From contig OX328123.1 of NCBI GenBank assembly GCA_946811695.1, positions 155,349,580 to 155,413,579 of the forward strand: DNA of 64,000 nucleotides, read 5' to 3'. The position numbers were made by a program, and so were the translations under genes. Shown here one piece after another: positions 33,807 through 44,503 of the stretch. Below the pieces are notes generated by a model that searched no databases, was not told the DNA's origin, and saw only the letters and a program-made list of their open reading frames with translations. The DNA comes from Gonocerus acuteangulatus (Eukaryota > Arthropoda > Insecta > Hemiptera > Coreidae). Numbering within the stretch: position 1 is the stretch's first letter; the number at the start of each line of letters is the position of its first letter.

Positions 33807-36800
33807 TTGCAAATTTTTAGATCTTTTAATGCAAATCTACAGGTTGTAGCCGCTAGAATCTATTCGCCATTTCCTATTACCCTATGCAGTATTTTTCTTC
33901 CTCCTGGCAGCGATTTTACAGTCGATGAACTGAGAAATGTATATTCTCAATTACCCCCTCCTTTATTGATATTAGGTGATTTTAACGCAAAATCAGAATC
34001 TTGGGGGAATAGTGTTACTGACAATAGAGGTAGAAAAATTGAACATTTTCTAGACCAATATAATCTAGTGTTACTTAATGACCTCTCTCCAACTTACTTC
34101 TGTCCTAGGACGGGCAATACTTCTAGCATAGACTTGAGCATAGTTTCTCCTTCTACAGCCCCGAGACTGAAATGGATAACCCTAGATGACACCCATGGGA
34201 GTGATCATTTCCCAATAGTTATTGAGATTTTAGGAAGGTATAATAATAATAGTAACAATAATAATAACGAAAGTAGTGATAATCATGATTTAATATTTAA
34301 ATGGAATCTTGCATCCGCTGACTGGAGTAAATTTGAAAAAATAGCTAATCTATCAGAAATATGCCTTGAGGAAGTAGATGTAAACTCTCTTATCACTAAA
34401 TTAAATAATATTATCATTTCTGCTGCTAACGAGTCGATTCCGAAATCTAAATTAATTCCCAACAAAAACAAATCAGTCCCATGGTGGTCTGAACAATGCC
34501 GCCTAGCCGTAAATAATAGGAAAAAAGCCCTGCGCAACTTTAGAAAAAAACCCTCTACCAATACACTAGAGTTTTATAACTCTGCTAGAAAACATGCGCG
34601 TTATATAATTAAAAATGAAAAGAAGCGCTCGTGGAGGGAATTTGTTTCTACAATTAATATCCATACTCCAGCTAAAGAAATATGGAATGCTGTGAGGAGA
34701 ATTCGTGGCATTAAGTGTACTTCATCGCCGCAGATTATTAATTCAAACAACCATATCATAACTGACAAAAAAGAAATAGGAAATTTATTTGGAAATATTT
34801 TCGCAAGTACTTCTTCTGACTCAAACTATCCCCCTAATTTCATTCAAAAGAAAAATCAGATTGAAGACATCCCGTTTATTATTGAAAATGACCCTTTAAA
34901 TCCCTTAAACCTTCCCTTCTCGTTTGATGAATTACAGATAGCCCTAAATTCAAGAAAAGACACCTCTCCTGGTGCGGACAATATAAATGTTCAAATGTAT
35001 AAACATTTAAGTAATGAAAATAAACTAATACTTCTGAAAATAATCAATAAAACTTTCACGAGTGGTTCCTTTCCGGAAATATGGCGACTAGCAACTATTA
35101 TTCCTGTTTGCAAAAAAGATAGAGCGCCCGGAGAATTAAAAAATTACCGGCCCATATCTCTTACCTGCTCACTTTGCAAAATTCTCGAAAAATTAGTTTG
35201 CAATAGGCTCGACTGGTTTTTTGAACATAATAATATCTTTTATAAATGGCAAAGTGGATTTAGAAAGGGGCGCAGTACTCAGGATAACCTGGTAAATCTC
35301 GAAACCAAAGTATTAGATGCATTTAAAAACAAAGAAAAAGTACTCAGTGTTTTCCTCGATTTAGAGTGTGCATTCGATATGACCTGGCGTAGAAATATTC
35401 TTAACACGGCCAGGGAAATAGGAATGAATGGACATACTCTGTCGTTTATTGCAAACCTTCTGACATCCAGAAAATTTAAGGTGAGAATTGGCTCTGTGTT
35501 TTCTAACATCTTCTCCCAGGATAATGGAGTCATTCAGGGGGGTGTCTTAAGTGCAAAACTCTTTATTTTGTCTCTACTTAGATTCCCAAACAATTTCCCT
35601 CATAACATCAATACCATGTTTTTCGCAGACGACATTACTATCACAGCGACCTCTAAAAATGTAATTAGTCTTTACGAGAATATGCAAGAAGCACTGGATA
35701 GTATAAGCTCGTGGATTATGGACCATGGTTTTAGAATATCAGTCCGTAAATCAAAATGTTTATTATTTAGCAAAAGGCAGCCAAATTCAGTGCCTAATTT
35801 ATATCTAAGTGGTGAACTCATTCAACAAACAGATCATTTTAAATATCTTGGCCTAACATTTGATAAGACTCTGTCTTGGGTCAAACACATAAAATCTCTT
35901 AAAGCTAATTGTCAGAGGTCCTTGAACCTTCTCAGACTCCTTAGTAATTCTAAATGGGGGGCTGATAGGACCAGTATGCTCATGCTGTACCGAGCTTTAG
36001 TGAGGTCAAGATTGGAATATGGTTGTGTGGCATACGGATCGGCTAGCCCACGAATCATTCAAATGCTGAATCCTATACAACATACAGGACTTAGAATCGC
36101 TTTAGGGGCTTTCAGATCAAGTCCTGGGCCTAGTATTATTGTTGAAGCGGGAGAACTTCCTCTTAGTATAAGGAGAAAACAACTTTCCACTAAGTATTTT
36201 TTAAAAATTAAATCAAATTTTAATCACCCTCTTTATCATGTAACTTCGCAAGATACGTGGAATCAATTATATTCATCACTAGATACTAAGAATCCTTTCC
36301 CTGTACGCGCACAAGCTCTACTCAATCATAGTAACATTAATAACACAAAAATCCAGCCTTCTGCATTTTCCTCTTATCCTCCATGGCTACTTGCTAAACC
36401 TCAGATCAATTTGTCTCTCACTAAACACATTAAAAAAGAAACTGTCCCTGAGCTATATATTAATGAATTTAATAAAATCAAATCTGATCTTCCCGACTCA
36501 ACTTTCATATTTACCGACGGATCCAAGAATGCTGAAGGTGCAGGAGCTGGTATACTCTGTCAAGACCGCCAGTACATGTTTTCCCTCTCCCCACTCTGCT
36601 CTAGTTTTACTGCTGAACTCCTAGCGATTTATAAAGCCCTATGTGTCTTTGTATCTCCCTCTCCATCCATTGTCATATGTACCGATTCGCTCTCCTCATT
36701 ACAAGCTATACAAAATTTCTACACTAACAATTCTCTTGTAATAGATATCTTAAATAAAATAAACGATCACAGAAGAAAAGACCAAAGAGTTATTTTAATA

Positions 36801-37310
36801 TGGATACCTGGTCATTGTGACATTAAAGAAAATGTAAATGTGGATAAAATTGCAAAAAATGGTATTCTTAAAGGTATACCATATTCACAAGTCCCTTTCT
36901 CTGATCTTAACCCTATAGTGAAAAGTAAAGCATATGACATATGGCATGAAGAGTGGAACAGCATTGAACTTGGCGAAAAGTTGCGGGAAATAAAGAGTGA
37001 GGTATGCAGCTGGAAATGTTCAATCCGCGAGAGCAGGCGTGAAGAGGTTATTCTAAGTAGACTAAGAATTGGGCATTGTAAACTCACACATGGTTACCTG
37101 ATGGCAGGGGAGTCTGAACCTCCTCTATGTTCAACTTGTAATGTCCGTCTTACAATAAAACATATTTTCACGGAGTGTATTCGATACAGTGAAGAAAGAG
37201 AAAGGCTCGGTTTTCCCACGGACATGCGAGAAGTATTTGGTAAAGGTTCTGAGTACATAGATAAAATATTTACCTTCCTAAATGATACGTCCTTGGCTAA
37301 TAAAATTTAA
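33807..37310 (+). CDS. Non-LTR retrotransposon ORF2: endonuclease (partial), RT, RNase H
   Basis: The 1167-codon frame was set from TTG because the 5' end is truncated; there is no native start. Residues 1-145 are the C-terminal two thirds of an AP-type endonuclease (GDFNAKSESWG 57-67, SSIDLSI, SDHFPI from 132). RT follows at about 375-700: KDRAPGELKNYRPISLT, WQSGFRKGRSTQDNL, SVFLDLECAFDMTW, FADD 606-609. RNase H has D904 (FTDGS), E937, D960 and D1013, all four acids. It ends with a CX2CX7HX4C motif (C1108, C1111, H1119, C1124). RNase H plus this tail fits the I/LOA side of the jockey superfamily. Oddities: AFD preceded by C where K is usual, and GVIQGGVLS for PQGSVLS. With the truncated endonuclease the copy itself is not autonomous. 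Confidence 0.92.
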   Translation: MQIFRSFNANLQVVAARIYSPFPITLCSIFLPPGSDFTVDELRNVYSQLPPPLLILGDFNAKSESWGNSVTDNRGRKIEHFLDQYNLVLLNDLSPTYFCPRTGNTSSIDLSIVSPSTAPRLKWITLDDTHGSDHFPIVIEILGRYNNNSNNNNNESSDNHDLIFKWNLASADWSKFEKIANLSEICLEEVDVNSLITKLNNIIISAANESIPKSKLIPNKNKSVPWWSEQCRLAVNNRKKALRNFRKKPSTNTLEFYNSARKHARYIIKNEKKRSWREFVSTINIHTPAKEIWNAVRRIRGIKCTSSPQIINSNNHIITDKKEIGNLFGNIFASTSSDSNYPPNFIQKKNQIEDIPFIIENDPLNPLNLPFSFDELQIALNSRKDTSPGADNINVQMYKHLSNENKLILLKIINKTFTSGSFPEIWRLATIIPVCKKDRAPGELKNYRPISLTCSLCKILEKLVCNRLDWFFEHNNIFYKWQSGFRKGRSTQDNLVNLETKVLDAFKNKEKVLSVFLDLECAFDMTWRRNILNTAREIGMNGHTLSFIANLLTSRKFKVRIGSVFSNIFSQDNGVIQGGVLSAKLFILSLLRFPNNFPHNINTMFFADDITITATSKNVISLYENMQEALDSISSWIMDHGFRISVRKSKCLLFSKRQPNSVPNLYLSGELIQQTDHFKYLGLTFDKTLSWVKHIKSLKANCQRSLNLLRLLSNSKWGADRTSMLMLYRALVRSRLEYGCVAYGSASPRIIQMLNPIQHTGLRIALGAFRSSPGPSIIVEAGELPLSIRRKQLSTKYFLKIKSNFNHPLYHVTSQDTWNQLYSSLDTKNPFPVRAQALLNHSNINNTKIQPSAFSSYPPWLLAKPQINLSLTKHIKKETVPELYINEFNKIKSDLPDSTFIFTDGSKNAEGAGAGILCQDRQYMFSLSPLCSSFTAELLAIYKALCVFVSPSPSIVICTDSLSSLQAIQNFYTNNSLVIDILNKINDHRRKDQRVILIWIPGHCDIKENVNVDKIAKNGILKGIPYSQVPFSDLNPIVKSKAYDIWHEEWNSIELGEKLREIKSEVCSWKCSIRESRREEVILSRLRIGHCKLTHGYLMAGESEPPLCSTCNVRLTIKHIFTECIRYSEERERLGFPTDMREVFGKGSEYIDKIFTFLNDTSLANKI

Positions 37311-38009
37311 TCTGTCTAAAATTAATCATCTTTCTTTAGTATAATGTATTGTTCCAACATAGAAAATATAGAACATATTTACTTTGTCCATAATATCTGT
37401 AATTTAATTATGACGTATTACAAAGAAACTTATTTAGAACACTTAAGAAGTAATTTCTTGTCTTGCTATTTCTAAGGTTTTTTGAAGTATTACGACCTAC
37501 CCAGAGATCTCTAGGGATTCTCTCTAAAACTAATTGCAATTTTACAATAATTACTAATAGCAATATTTATTATTAAATAACATTTCTAAATTCTACCATT
37601 AACACCTCCCTTGGTCTGGGGGGGCTTGGGGGTGGGTGGTGGCGCGGCGGGGGGATTGGCGGGTGTCTGGGAGGGGGTGGGGGGTGGACGTCGGGCTGTT
37701 GGTGGGGTGTAGGGCTGACTTATCCTGGACCCTAGTCCCGCTGGGTCCTGCTAGCTCTGGAGATCTGGATGGTGGCACTTACATGCAGATCTCCGACAGG
37801 AGCTTGGCTATCTTATCTAGATTGCGGATTACCGCTGTATTGTCATAGAGGTCCAGATAACGCCGGCCCCCTCTCTTGCCTCGGCTCGGGCTGTCCCCTC
37901 TCCCTTCTGGGCGCCTGTCTCTCTCCTTGCTGCGCCTCCCTCCCCCCCGGGGTCTTTCTCCCTGATCAGGATACTTCCAAGGCACCAATGAAACCAGTGG
38001 TTGCAGTGC

Positions 38010-38010
<1 letters not shown>
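37311..38010 (+). other. 3' region of the non-LTR insert, with GC-rich segment
   Basis: 37311-37600 is AT-rich like the ORF. 37605-38010 is abruptly GC-rich with G-runs on the left. On the minus strand it has an open frame (37988-37779) rich in R, G, E and D, ending in YLDLYDNTAVIRNLDKIAKL LSEIC, directly followed by a consensus donor (AT|GTAAGT). It may be a transduced antisense host or element segment. Confidence 0.5.
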
Positions 38011-38046
<36 letters not shown>

Positions 38047-38425
38047 CATTTTTGCAACACTTCTTCCTTATTAGACACCCAGGACGTATACCGCGTTTCG
38101 TTACAATACAGCCCGACCGGTATGAGCAAATTTGTAATTTGGGTCCGGAGTAAACCCCCCTTTCTAATGAACCGATTTAGTTTATTTTTACAACACATTT
38201 TTCTCTTTAGTTGACCAGAACGAATACCGAGTTTCCTTGAAACACAAATTATGGCTGGTATTGGCAAATAACTACTTTGGCTCCGGAGTAAACCCCCTCT
38301 CCGGATGGACAGATTTTGTTAATTAACGAACTCGTTCAATCGTTTGATTAAGGAATACTACATACCAAGTTTCGTGGGGAAGAAACAAAAACTCTGGCCG
38401 GTATCGTTTTAACGGACACATGTAT

Positions 38426-38533
<108 letters not shown>

Positions 38534-38778
38534 TATATAAATTTTAACTGGGGCCATTTTCGGTGTCTACTAGGTAGGATCGATAAAGGTTCGAAGAAAT
38601 GTTTCAAAAATTCCGTGACCTTAATGGGCGGATTAATATTAAACGTATGGAACATGTTTCAACAGAATTAATCGTTTCTGAATACCCAAACTGAAAATTA
38701 GTTTGGAAAAGTAGGTGTTTCAATGTTTCTCGAAAACGGTTACAGATATCGCTTTAAAAATGTATTCATTCGTTTTTT

Positions 38779-39660
38779 TAGCGCGGTTCCTCACTCCCTT
38801 CATAGGAACCCCGCATATAAGGTTGACCTCATGAAACAATCAGGAAGTGCCGACTAGAAAATTTTACGTTTCAGAACCCCTAGAGACCGAAAATAACGGT
38901 GGTTCAAATTTGAATATTTGTCTGTTCGGTCTTTCCTGGCATCAAAAATGGTCCGATTCTGATGATATTTGGTGCAAAAATCTTTCGTCTAATTTGAAAG
39001 GTCGAGTTCGTTAAACAGCAGAATACGTCTACCGGAACATGGTTTTTGAAGCGAAATTCGCGAAAAAATCGTTATGCTTACTACATATGCTTGCGAGTAC
39101 TCGTTTTATAGTTTTTTTTTGTTTTTTTTTTGCCTAGAAAAACGAATAAAACCATTTTAATGGCGATAGCTTTAACCGTTTTGGAGAAAAATGGAAAAAT
39201 AGTTGTGAAAAACAGTTTTGGTTTGGGTAACTCAGAATCACGGGATTCAGTTGAATCCTTTTCTGCATGTTTGAAATTCATACAAACAAAGATATTTTAA
39301 TTTTGGTTACGTTCGGAGTTAAGGAAGGATTAGAATAAAATATTTTATTTTTAGACACGAAAAGTTTTGGGAACTTCGTATATTTTCCTGAATATTTCGA
39401 AAACGGTTAGGAACTGGAAAGTAATTCGAAAGCTTGCTAAATTTTCTAGATAACAGGTTCTGAAGCTAATTTCGTTAGGTGATGTCAATCGGAGAAATAA
39501 GAGCTTAAAACTTCAAATGTGTTGGTTTTATTCTTTTGAACGGGCTTTTGTAGCTCGTTCAGCTCACTTTTCAATTGGTTATTTCTTGTTAAATTTCATT
39601 TATTTATAGAATTAGTATTATAGTAGAAGAAGTCAAGAAAATTAAAAACATTTTGATATT
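38779..39660 (+). repeat. Family A repeat, + copy without long (TA)n
   Basis: TTAGCGCGGTTCCTCACTCC, GTTTCAGAACCCCTAGAGAC, then TTTGAATATTTGTCTGTTCG: here (TA)n is reduced to nothing. The body is as in 2221-3835. Confidence 0.75.
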
Positions 39661-39689
39661 TGATACTGTGAAATAACAATTTCTAGTTT

Positions 39690-39895
39690 CTTGCACAGGG
39701 GTTGGCCAACCCAGCTGTAGGATGGGATTCCAGGTAAAAAGGTACGCCGACCCTTTGTAACGGTTCATAAAAGGATTTCACGAAAGGTCGTACCAAAAGA
39801 ATAACTGTTTCTATTTCAATCTTTCCAAATGCCACTAGGTATACGAACGGAATCGCGCTAACATGACGCAGTTCTTGCGATTCGGACTCATATTT
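39690..39895 (-). repeat. Family C repeat, copy 3
   Basis: Reversed it reads AGTCCGAATCGCAAGAACTG CGTCATGTTAGCGCGATTCC GTTCGTATACCTAGTGGCAT TTGG. It matches 4140-4375 throughout. Confidence 0.75.
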
Positions 39896-40060
39896 TATAA
39901 AACCTATAAAACGAGTACCAGCATGCATATGAACTTGAAACGTATACTTTCCGATGTTTCGGTAGACGGATTCTGCTGGTTTACGAACTTGACCTTTCAA
40001 ATTAGACGAAAGATTTTTGTGCTAAATTTCATCAATGTCGGACCATTTTTAAGCCGTCAA
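39896..40060 (-). repeat. Family A fragment (inverted)
   Basis: CCTATAAAACGAGTACCAGC ATGCATATGAAC and GAACTTGACCTTTCAAATTA GACGAAAGATTTTTGTGCTA belong to the family A body on the minus strand. Confidence 0.65.
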
Positions 40061-40493
40061 CAGCGCGAATGCGAATTGCGGACGCACAAATTGTAAGTGG
40101 GAACACCTATCTAGATTTGATGCACCGGGAGAAGTCGGAAGTATGGGAGACTTGTCCGTTTGGCGGTGGGCCGGATGCTTGGCGTGCCTGTCACCGACGT
40201 GGGGATAACGTTCTTTCCAGGCGTTGAGCCTGGAGTGGTGTGTGGAGGGGAGCTTCTGCCAGGAGTTTGAGGCACCTTGGCGTCCCTATGGGGTCCTGAG
40301 AAGTATCACCTTGCGGGTTTTAAAGGGCTCCAGCATCATCTTCAGTCGATGGAGGACACTCCTCGCCGGGGCGGGCCGTTGAGGGTCGGTAGTTCTATTT
40401 TATTTATTTACTTGTTTTAGTTATTTATTTATCGTTGTGTGTTGTGACTGTATGGTGGATTTGTTTTATCATAAAACTTTTATGTATTTCATA

Positions 40494-41979
40494 TTTGCAC
40501 CACGTAGATACCTCCAGAGGAGCTCTGGCCTAGTTGATGAGGTTATATAAGTTAGACCAGGTTTGGCTGTATTTGCACCACGTAGATACCTCCAGAGGAG
40601 CTCTGGCCTAGTTGATGAGGTTATATGAGTTAGTCCAGGTTTGGCTGTATTAGCACCACGTAGATACCTCCAGAGGAGCTCTGGCCTAGTTGATGAGGTT
40701 ATATGAGTTAGACCAGGTTTGGCTGTATTTGCACCACGTAGATACCTCCAGAGCAGCTCTGGCCTAGTGGATGAGGTTATATGAGTTAGACCAGGTTTGG
40801 CTGTATTTGCACCACGTAGATACCTCCAGAGGAGCTCTGGCCTAGTTGATGAGGTTATATGAGTTAGACCAGGTTTGGCTGTATTTGCACCACGTAGATA
40901 CCTCCAGAGGAGCTCTGGCCTAGTTGATGAGGTTATATGAGTTAGACCAGGTTTGGCTGTATTTGCACCACGTAGATACCTCCAGAGGAGCTCTGGCCTA
41001 GTTGATGAGGTTATATGAGTTAGACCAGGTTTGGCTGTATTTGCACCACGTAGATACCTCCAGAGGAGCTCTGGCCTAGTTGATGAGGTTATATGAGTTA
41101 GACCAGGTTTGGCTGTATTTGCACCACGTAGATACCTCCAGAGGAGCTCTGGCCTAGTTGATGAGGTTATATGAGTTAGACCAGGTTTGGCTGTATTTGC
41201 ACCACGTAGATACCTCCAGAGCAGCTCTGGCCTAGTGGATGAGGTTATATAAGTTAGACCAGGTTTGGCTGTATTTGCACCACGTAGATACCTCCAGAGC
41301 AGCTCTGGCCTAGTGGATGAGGTTATATGAGTTAGACCAGGTTTGGCTGTATTTGCACCACGTAGATACCTCCAGAGCAGCTCTGGGCTAGTGGATGAGG
41401 TTATATGAGTTAGACCAGGTTTGGCTGTATCTGCACCACGTAGATACCTCCAGAGCAGCTCAGGCCTAGTGGATGAGGTTATATGAGTTAGACCAGGTTT
41501 GGCTGTATTTGCACCACGTAGATACCTCCAGAGGAGCTCAGGCCTAGTGGATGAGGTTATATGAGTTAGACCAGGTTTGTCTGTATCTGCACCACGTAGA
41601 TACCTCCAGAGCAGCTCTGGCCTAGTGGATGAGGTTATACGAGTTAGACCAGGTTTGGCTGTATTTGCACCACGTAGATACCTCCAGAGCAGCTCTGGGC
41701 TAGTGGATGAGGTTATATGAGTTAGACCAGGTTTGGCTGTATCTGCACCACGTAGATACCTCCAGAGCAGCTCAGGCCTAGTGGATGAGGTTATATGAGT
41801 TAGACCAGGTTTGGCTGTATTTGCACCACGTAGATACCTCCAGAGGAGCTCAGGCCTAGTGGATGAGGTTATATGAGTTAGACCAGGTTTGTCTGTATCT
41901 GCACCACGTAGATACCTCCAGAGCAGCTCTGGCCTAGTGGATGAGGTTATACGAGTTAGACCAGGTTTGGCTGTATTTG
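40494..41979. repeat. 78-bp satellite, 19 copies
   Basis: The unit begins GCACCACGTAGATACCTCCA GAGGAGCTCTGGCCTAG and ends GACCAGGTTTGGCTGTATTT; spacing is exactly 78 bp (40503, 40581, ...). The left half is mostly the GGAGCTCTGGCCTAGTTGAT type. The right half is GCAGCTC(T/A)GG(C/G)CTAGTGGAT and shows a 4-unit, 312-bp higher-order period: 41330-41641 is repeated at 41642-41953. Flanks on both sides are AT-rich. Confidence 0.97.
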
Positions 41980-42324
41980 ATTTATTTTTTTATTTTATTT
42001 ATTTGTTCTTTTTTATATTATTTTAATGATATTGTTAATTTGATTATTGTTATTATTTTATGATTATCATGGTTAAGTATCATATTTTATTTATACATAT
42101 ATATAATAATTATTATTATTATTTATTACGTTGTATTTGCTGAAATTGATGGTCTTAATCATTTATTTAGGTCTTACAGTAACCAGGCTTGTTGTGTTAC
42201 CAAGCCTGAATAACGAGGGTGAAGGAGACGCCCAATTGTTAATTGACTTGTTTGGAATTATTTATATGTGATAAAATGTATATCTATCCATCTGCATTGT
42301 ATCTCCTAATAATAAAAATAAAAA

Positions 42325-42327
<3 letters not shown>

Positions 42328-42381
<54 letters not shown>
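42328..42381. repeat. (TA)n at left edge of Tc1-like element
   Basis: The tract is continued at 44232-44284 on the other side; together they form the target tract. Confidence 0.95.
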
Positions 42382-42384
<3 letters not shown>

Positions 42385-44228
42385 TGGCTCACAGTGAAAA
42401 TGATGCAAACCAATATTTCTATTTCTATTGCTATTTGTTCTCAATTTTTTACAATTTAAATGCCAATGCACAATAGGGCATAATGATTCATTGTCCTGCA
42501 TTGAATTTAGGTAATCAAATCAACTCTACAACATTTATACAATTAGAAAAAAATTATTCATTAAAATTCATAGAAATTGAAGCTCACAGTGAAAAATATG
42601 CAAAGTTTAGTTCCACTTAGAAAATAAATATTCTTCAATTTTTGGGGACATGAGTTTACTAATATTTTAATTACTTTTCATTCTTTTATTAAACCCGAAA
42701 ATAAACAATATGATTGCAAGTAATCAGTCCTGTTCGAGCATTTGCTTAAATTTGGTACGCATACAACTATTCCTGAACGAGAAATCGTGATTAACAAATT
42801 TAAAATAGGCAAAACAACATGAAATCACCTCTATTATTTATGCGACTATTCAAAATATTATTGAACGTTTTAAAAAGAAAACAGAATAATAAGAAAATCT
42901 AGAGAATTGAGAAGATATGGTCGACCGTTCGGAAGTAAATGTTCTCCCAGAAATGTTCTCTTCTTGAAACGAGACAGTTCTCAATCTTCTAATAGCCCTG
43001 AAGATGGCTTGTATAGCCGCGAAACGTTGGCGGCAATAAATATACATTTTAGCAAATAAAATGTGTTTTATTGAATAAGAACACTGACCGAAACCCCGAC
43101 GATCAACGCTTCCCAGAAAATCTAGAGTAATTACAAAAGAAACGTTTTACTGGCAATGAAAAACGGTGGATTATGTGCCAAATAAAAAATAATTCAAAAT
43201 TCAGTGCTGCAAACTAGGCTACATTAGTTAAAGAACGTTTAAATAAAACGGTGTGTGCTGAAACCATTCAAAGAATCTTAAAAAATAAAGGCAATACAAT
43301 GGTAGAGTTCCAAGGCAAAATTTTTACATCAATGAAAAATATAAAAAGATGCAAATTATTTCCCCCAAGAATTATTTAAAGAAGAGATGGACTTCTGGAG
43401 AACTGTTTTGTTTTAAGATAAGTCAAAATTCACTTTGTTTGGCCCTGATAGAACAAGTCTCGACTGGAGAAAGGCTAAGAAAGAGCTCCATGGAAATAAT
43501 CTTCGCCCGACCATCAAACATTGAGGTGATCATGTTATGGTTTGAGGGCGTATGGCTGCTTCGGTGGTAGGATATTATCATTTTATTGAGGAAACAATGC
43601 ATAAACATTAATATTGTGACATCCTGAAGAAAATATTGCAACCAAGTTCGGAATAATAAATTATTTTGCTTTTTATAGACATAATAATCCCATATTCTTC
43701 TTATCTCGCAAGAGAATGGGTTCGCATAATATCTCCAAAACTATAAAATCACCCCTCTAATCACTAGACCTCAACGTCATAGAGAATTTATGAAGTTAAT
43801 TAGAAACAAAAGTGAGGTAACATAAAATATCCAACCAAGAATATCTCATAAAGCCGCGTCAAGAAGAATGGGAGAAGATATGTCTATCTTGCACAGAAAA
43901 GCTTGTCCAATTCATGTCCAATTGTTTGAATGTGATAAATAATAATAAAGGATTAGCTAAAAAGTACTAAAATTTAAAATATTTTTGAATTTTTGGACGT
44001 TATCCATTTTGCATCATTTTCACTGTGACCTTAGAAATGTATATTAATAAATAAAGTTTTTGTTTAATATTATGATTTGATCTCAAATAAATTTTTAACT
44101 ATTGTATGTTCTAGCCTGATGATCCTACTGTATTTTTGTAAACAAAGATTTTTCAGAATAAATTGTGGGTTGGTATTAAATATATTTTTTTAAAAGTAAA
44201 TATTTTGCATCATTTTGACTGTGAGCCA

Positions 44229-44231
<3 letters not shown>
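42382..44231 (+). mobile_element. Tc1-like transposon, decayed, inserted in (TA)n
   Basis: Ends CAGTGGCTCACAGTGAAAAT GATGCAAA and, reversed, CAGTGGCTCACAGTCAAAAT GATGCAAA, flanked by TA. Each end has a second inner copy of the motif (about 42574 and about 44010), the IR/DR layout of some Tc1 elements. Between them are transposase remains with stops and shifts: an ERFKKK-type HTH part (about 42770-42890), KSKFTLFGPDRTSLDWRK plus ELHGNNLRPTIKH (about 43420-43525) and SLDLNVIENL (about 43765). The first and third blocks flank the second catalytic Asp and the Glu/Asp of the DDE site. A 210-bp insert interrupts it. Confidence 0.9.
42905..43114 (+). mobile_element. 210-bp insert with hammerhead-like core and 13-bp TSD
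   Basis: AGAAAATCTAGAG stands on both sides (42892-42904 and 43115-43127), so the 210 bp are an insertion into the Tc1-like element. It contains CTGAAGA, T, GGCT, loop TGTAT, AGCC, GC, GAAAC (about 43000-43026), which fits the hammerhead core CUGANGA-stem II-GAAA. Penelope-like elements and related short retroposons carry such motifs. No ORF and no poly(A) are present. Confidence 0.6.
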
Positions 44232-44284
<53 letters not shown>

Positions 44285-44288
<4 letters not shown>

Positions 44289-44419
44289 CAAATTTGAACC
44301 ACCCATATTTCTGGTATCCATGAGGTATGTAATTTTCTAGTCGGTACTTCCGGATTGCGTCATGAGGTCGACCTCATAAGCGGGTTTCCTCCCTATGGAA
44401 GGAGAGAGGAACCGCACTA
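44285..44419 (-). repeat. Family A terminal segment
   Basis: TACAAATTTGAACCACC, TTTTCTAGTCGGTACTTCCG, GCGGGTTTCCTCCCTATGGA AGGAGAGAGGAACCGCACTA. The hairpin arms and terminus are as in the other copies. Confidence 0.8.
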
Positions 44420-44503
44420 GAAGTGCAGGAGTAGCGTGGGGAGGGCGTCTTTTTCAGCCCGCACCAGCTTTTAATGTGGACAGATTACGCATTTAATCTT
44501 ATA

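Larger units (their letters stand above)
33782..38043 (+). mobile_element. 5'-truncated non-LTR retrotransposon with TSD and poly(A)
   Basis: The 14-bp repeat GTTCATTTTTGCAA stands at 33768-33781 and 38044-38057, immediately outside an insert that ends in about 31 A. The insert contains one long ORF, about 700 bp of 3' sequence and the poly(A). Its first 25 bp (TTTTTAGGTTTTAGG-like) precede the coding text and may be junction filler. Clean borders and an open ORF indicate a recent insertion. Confidence 0.9.

Noticed and set aside
40494..41979. CRISPR array or coding repeat
   Set aside because: 78-bp units abut without spacers; frames contain stops (TAG in CCTAGT...).
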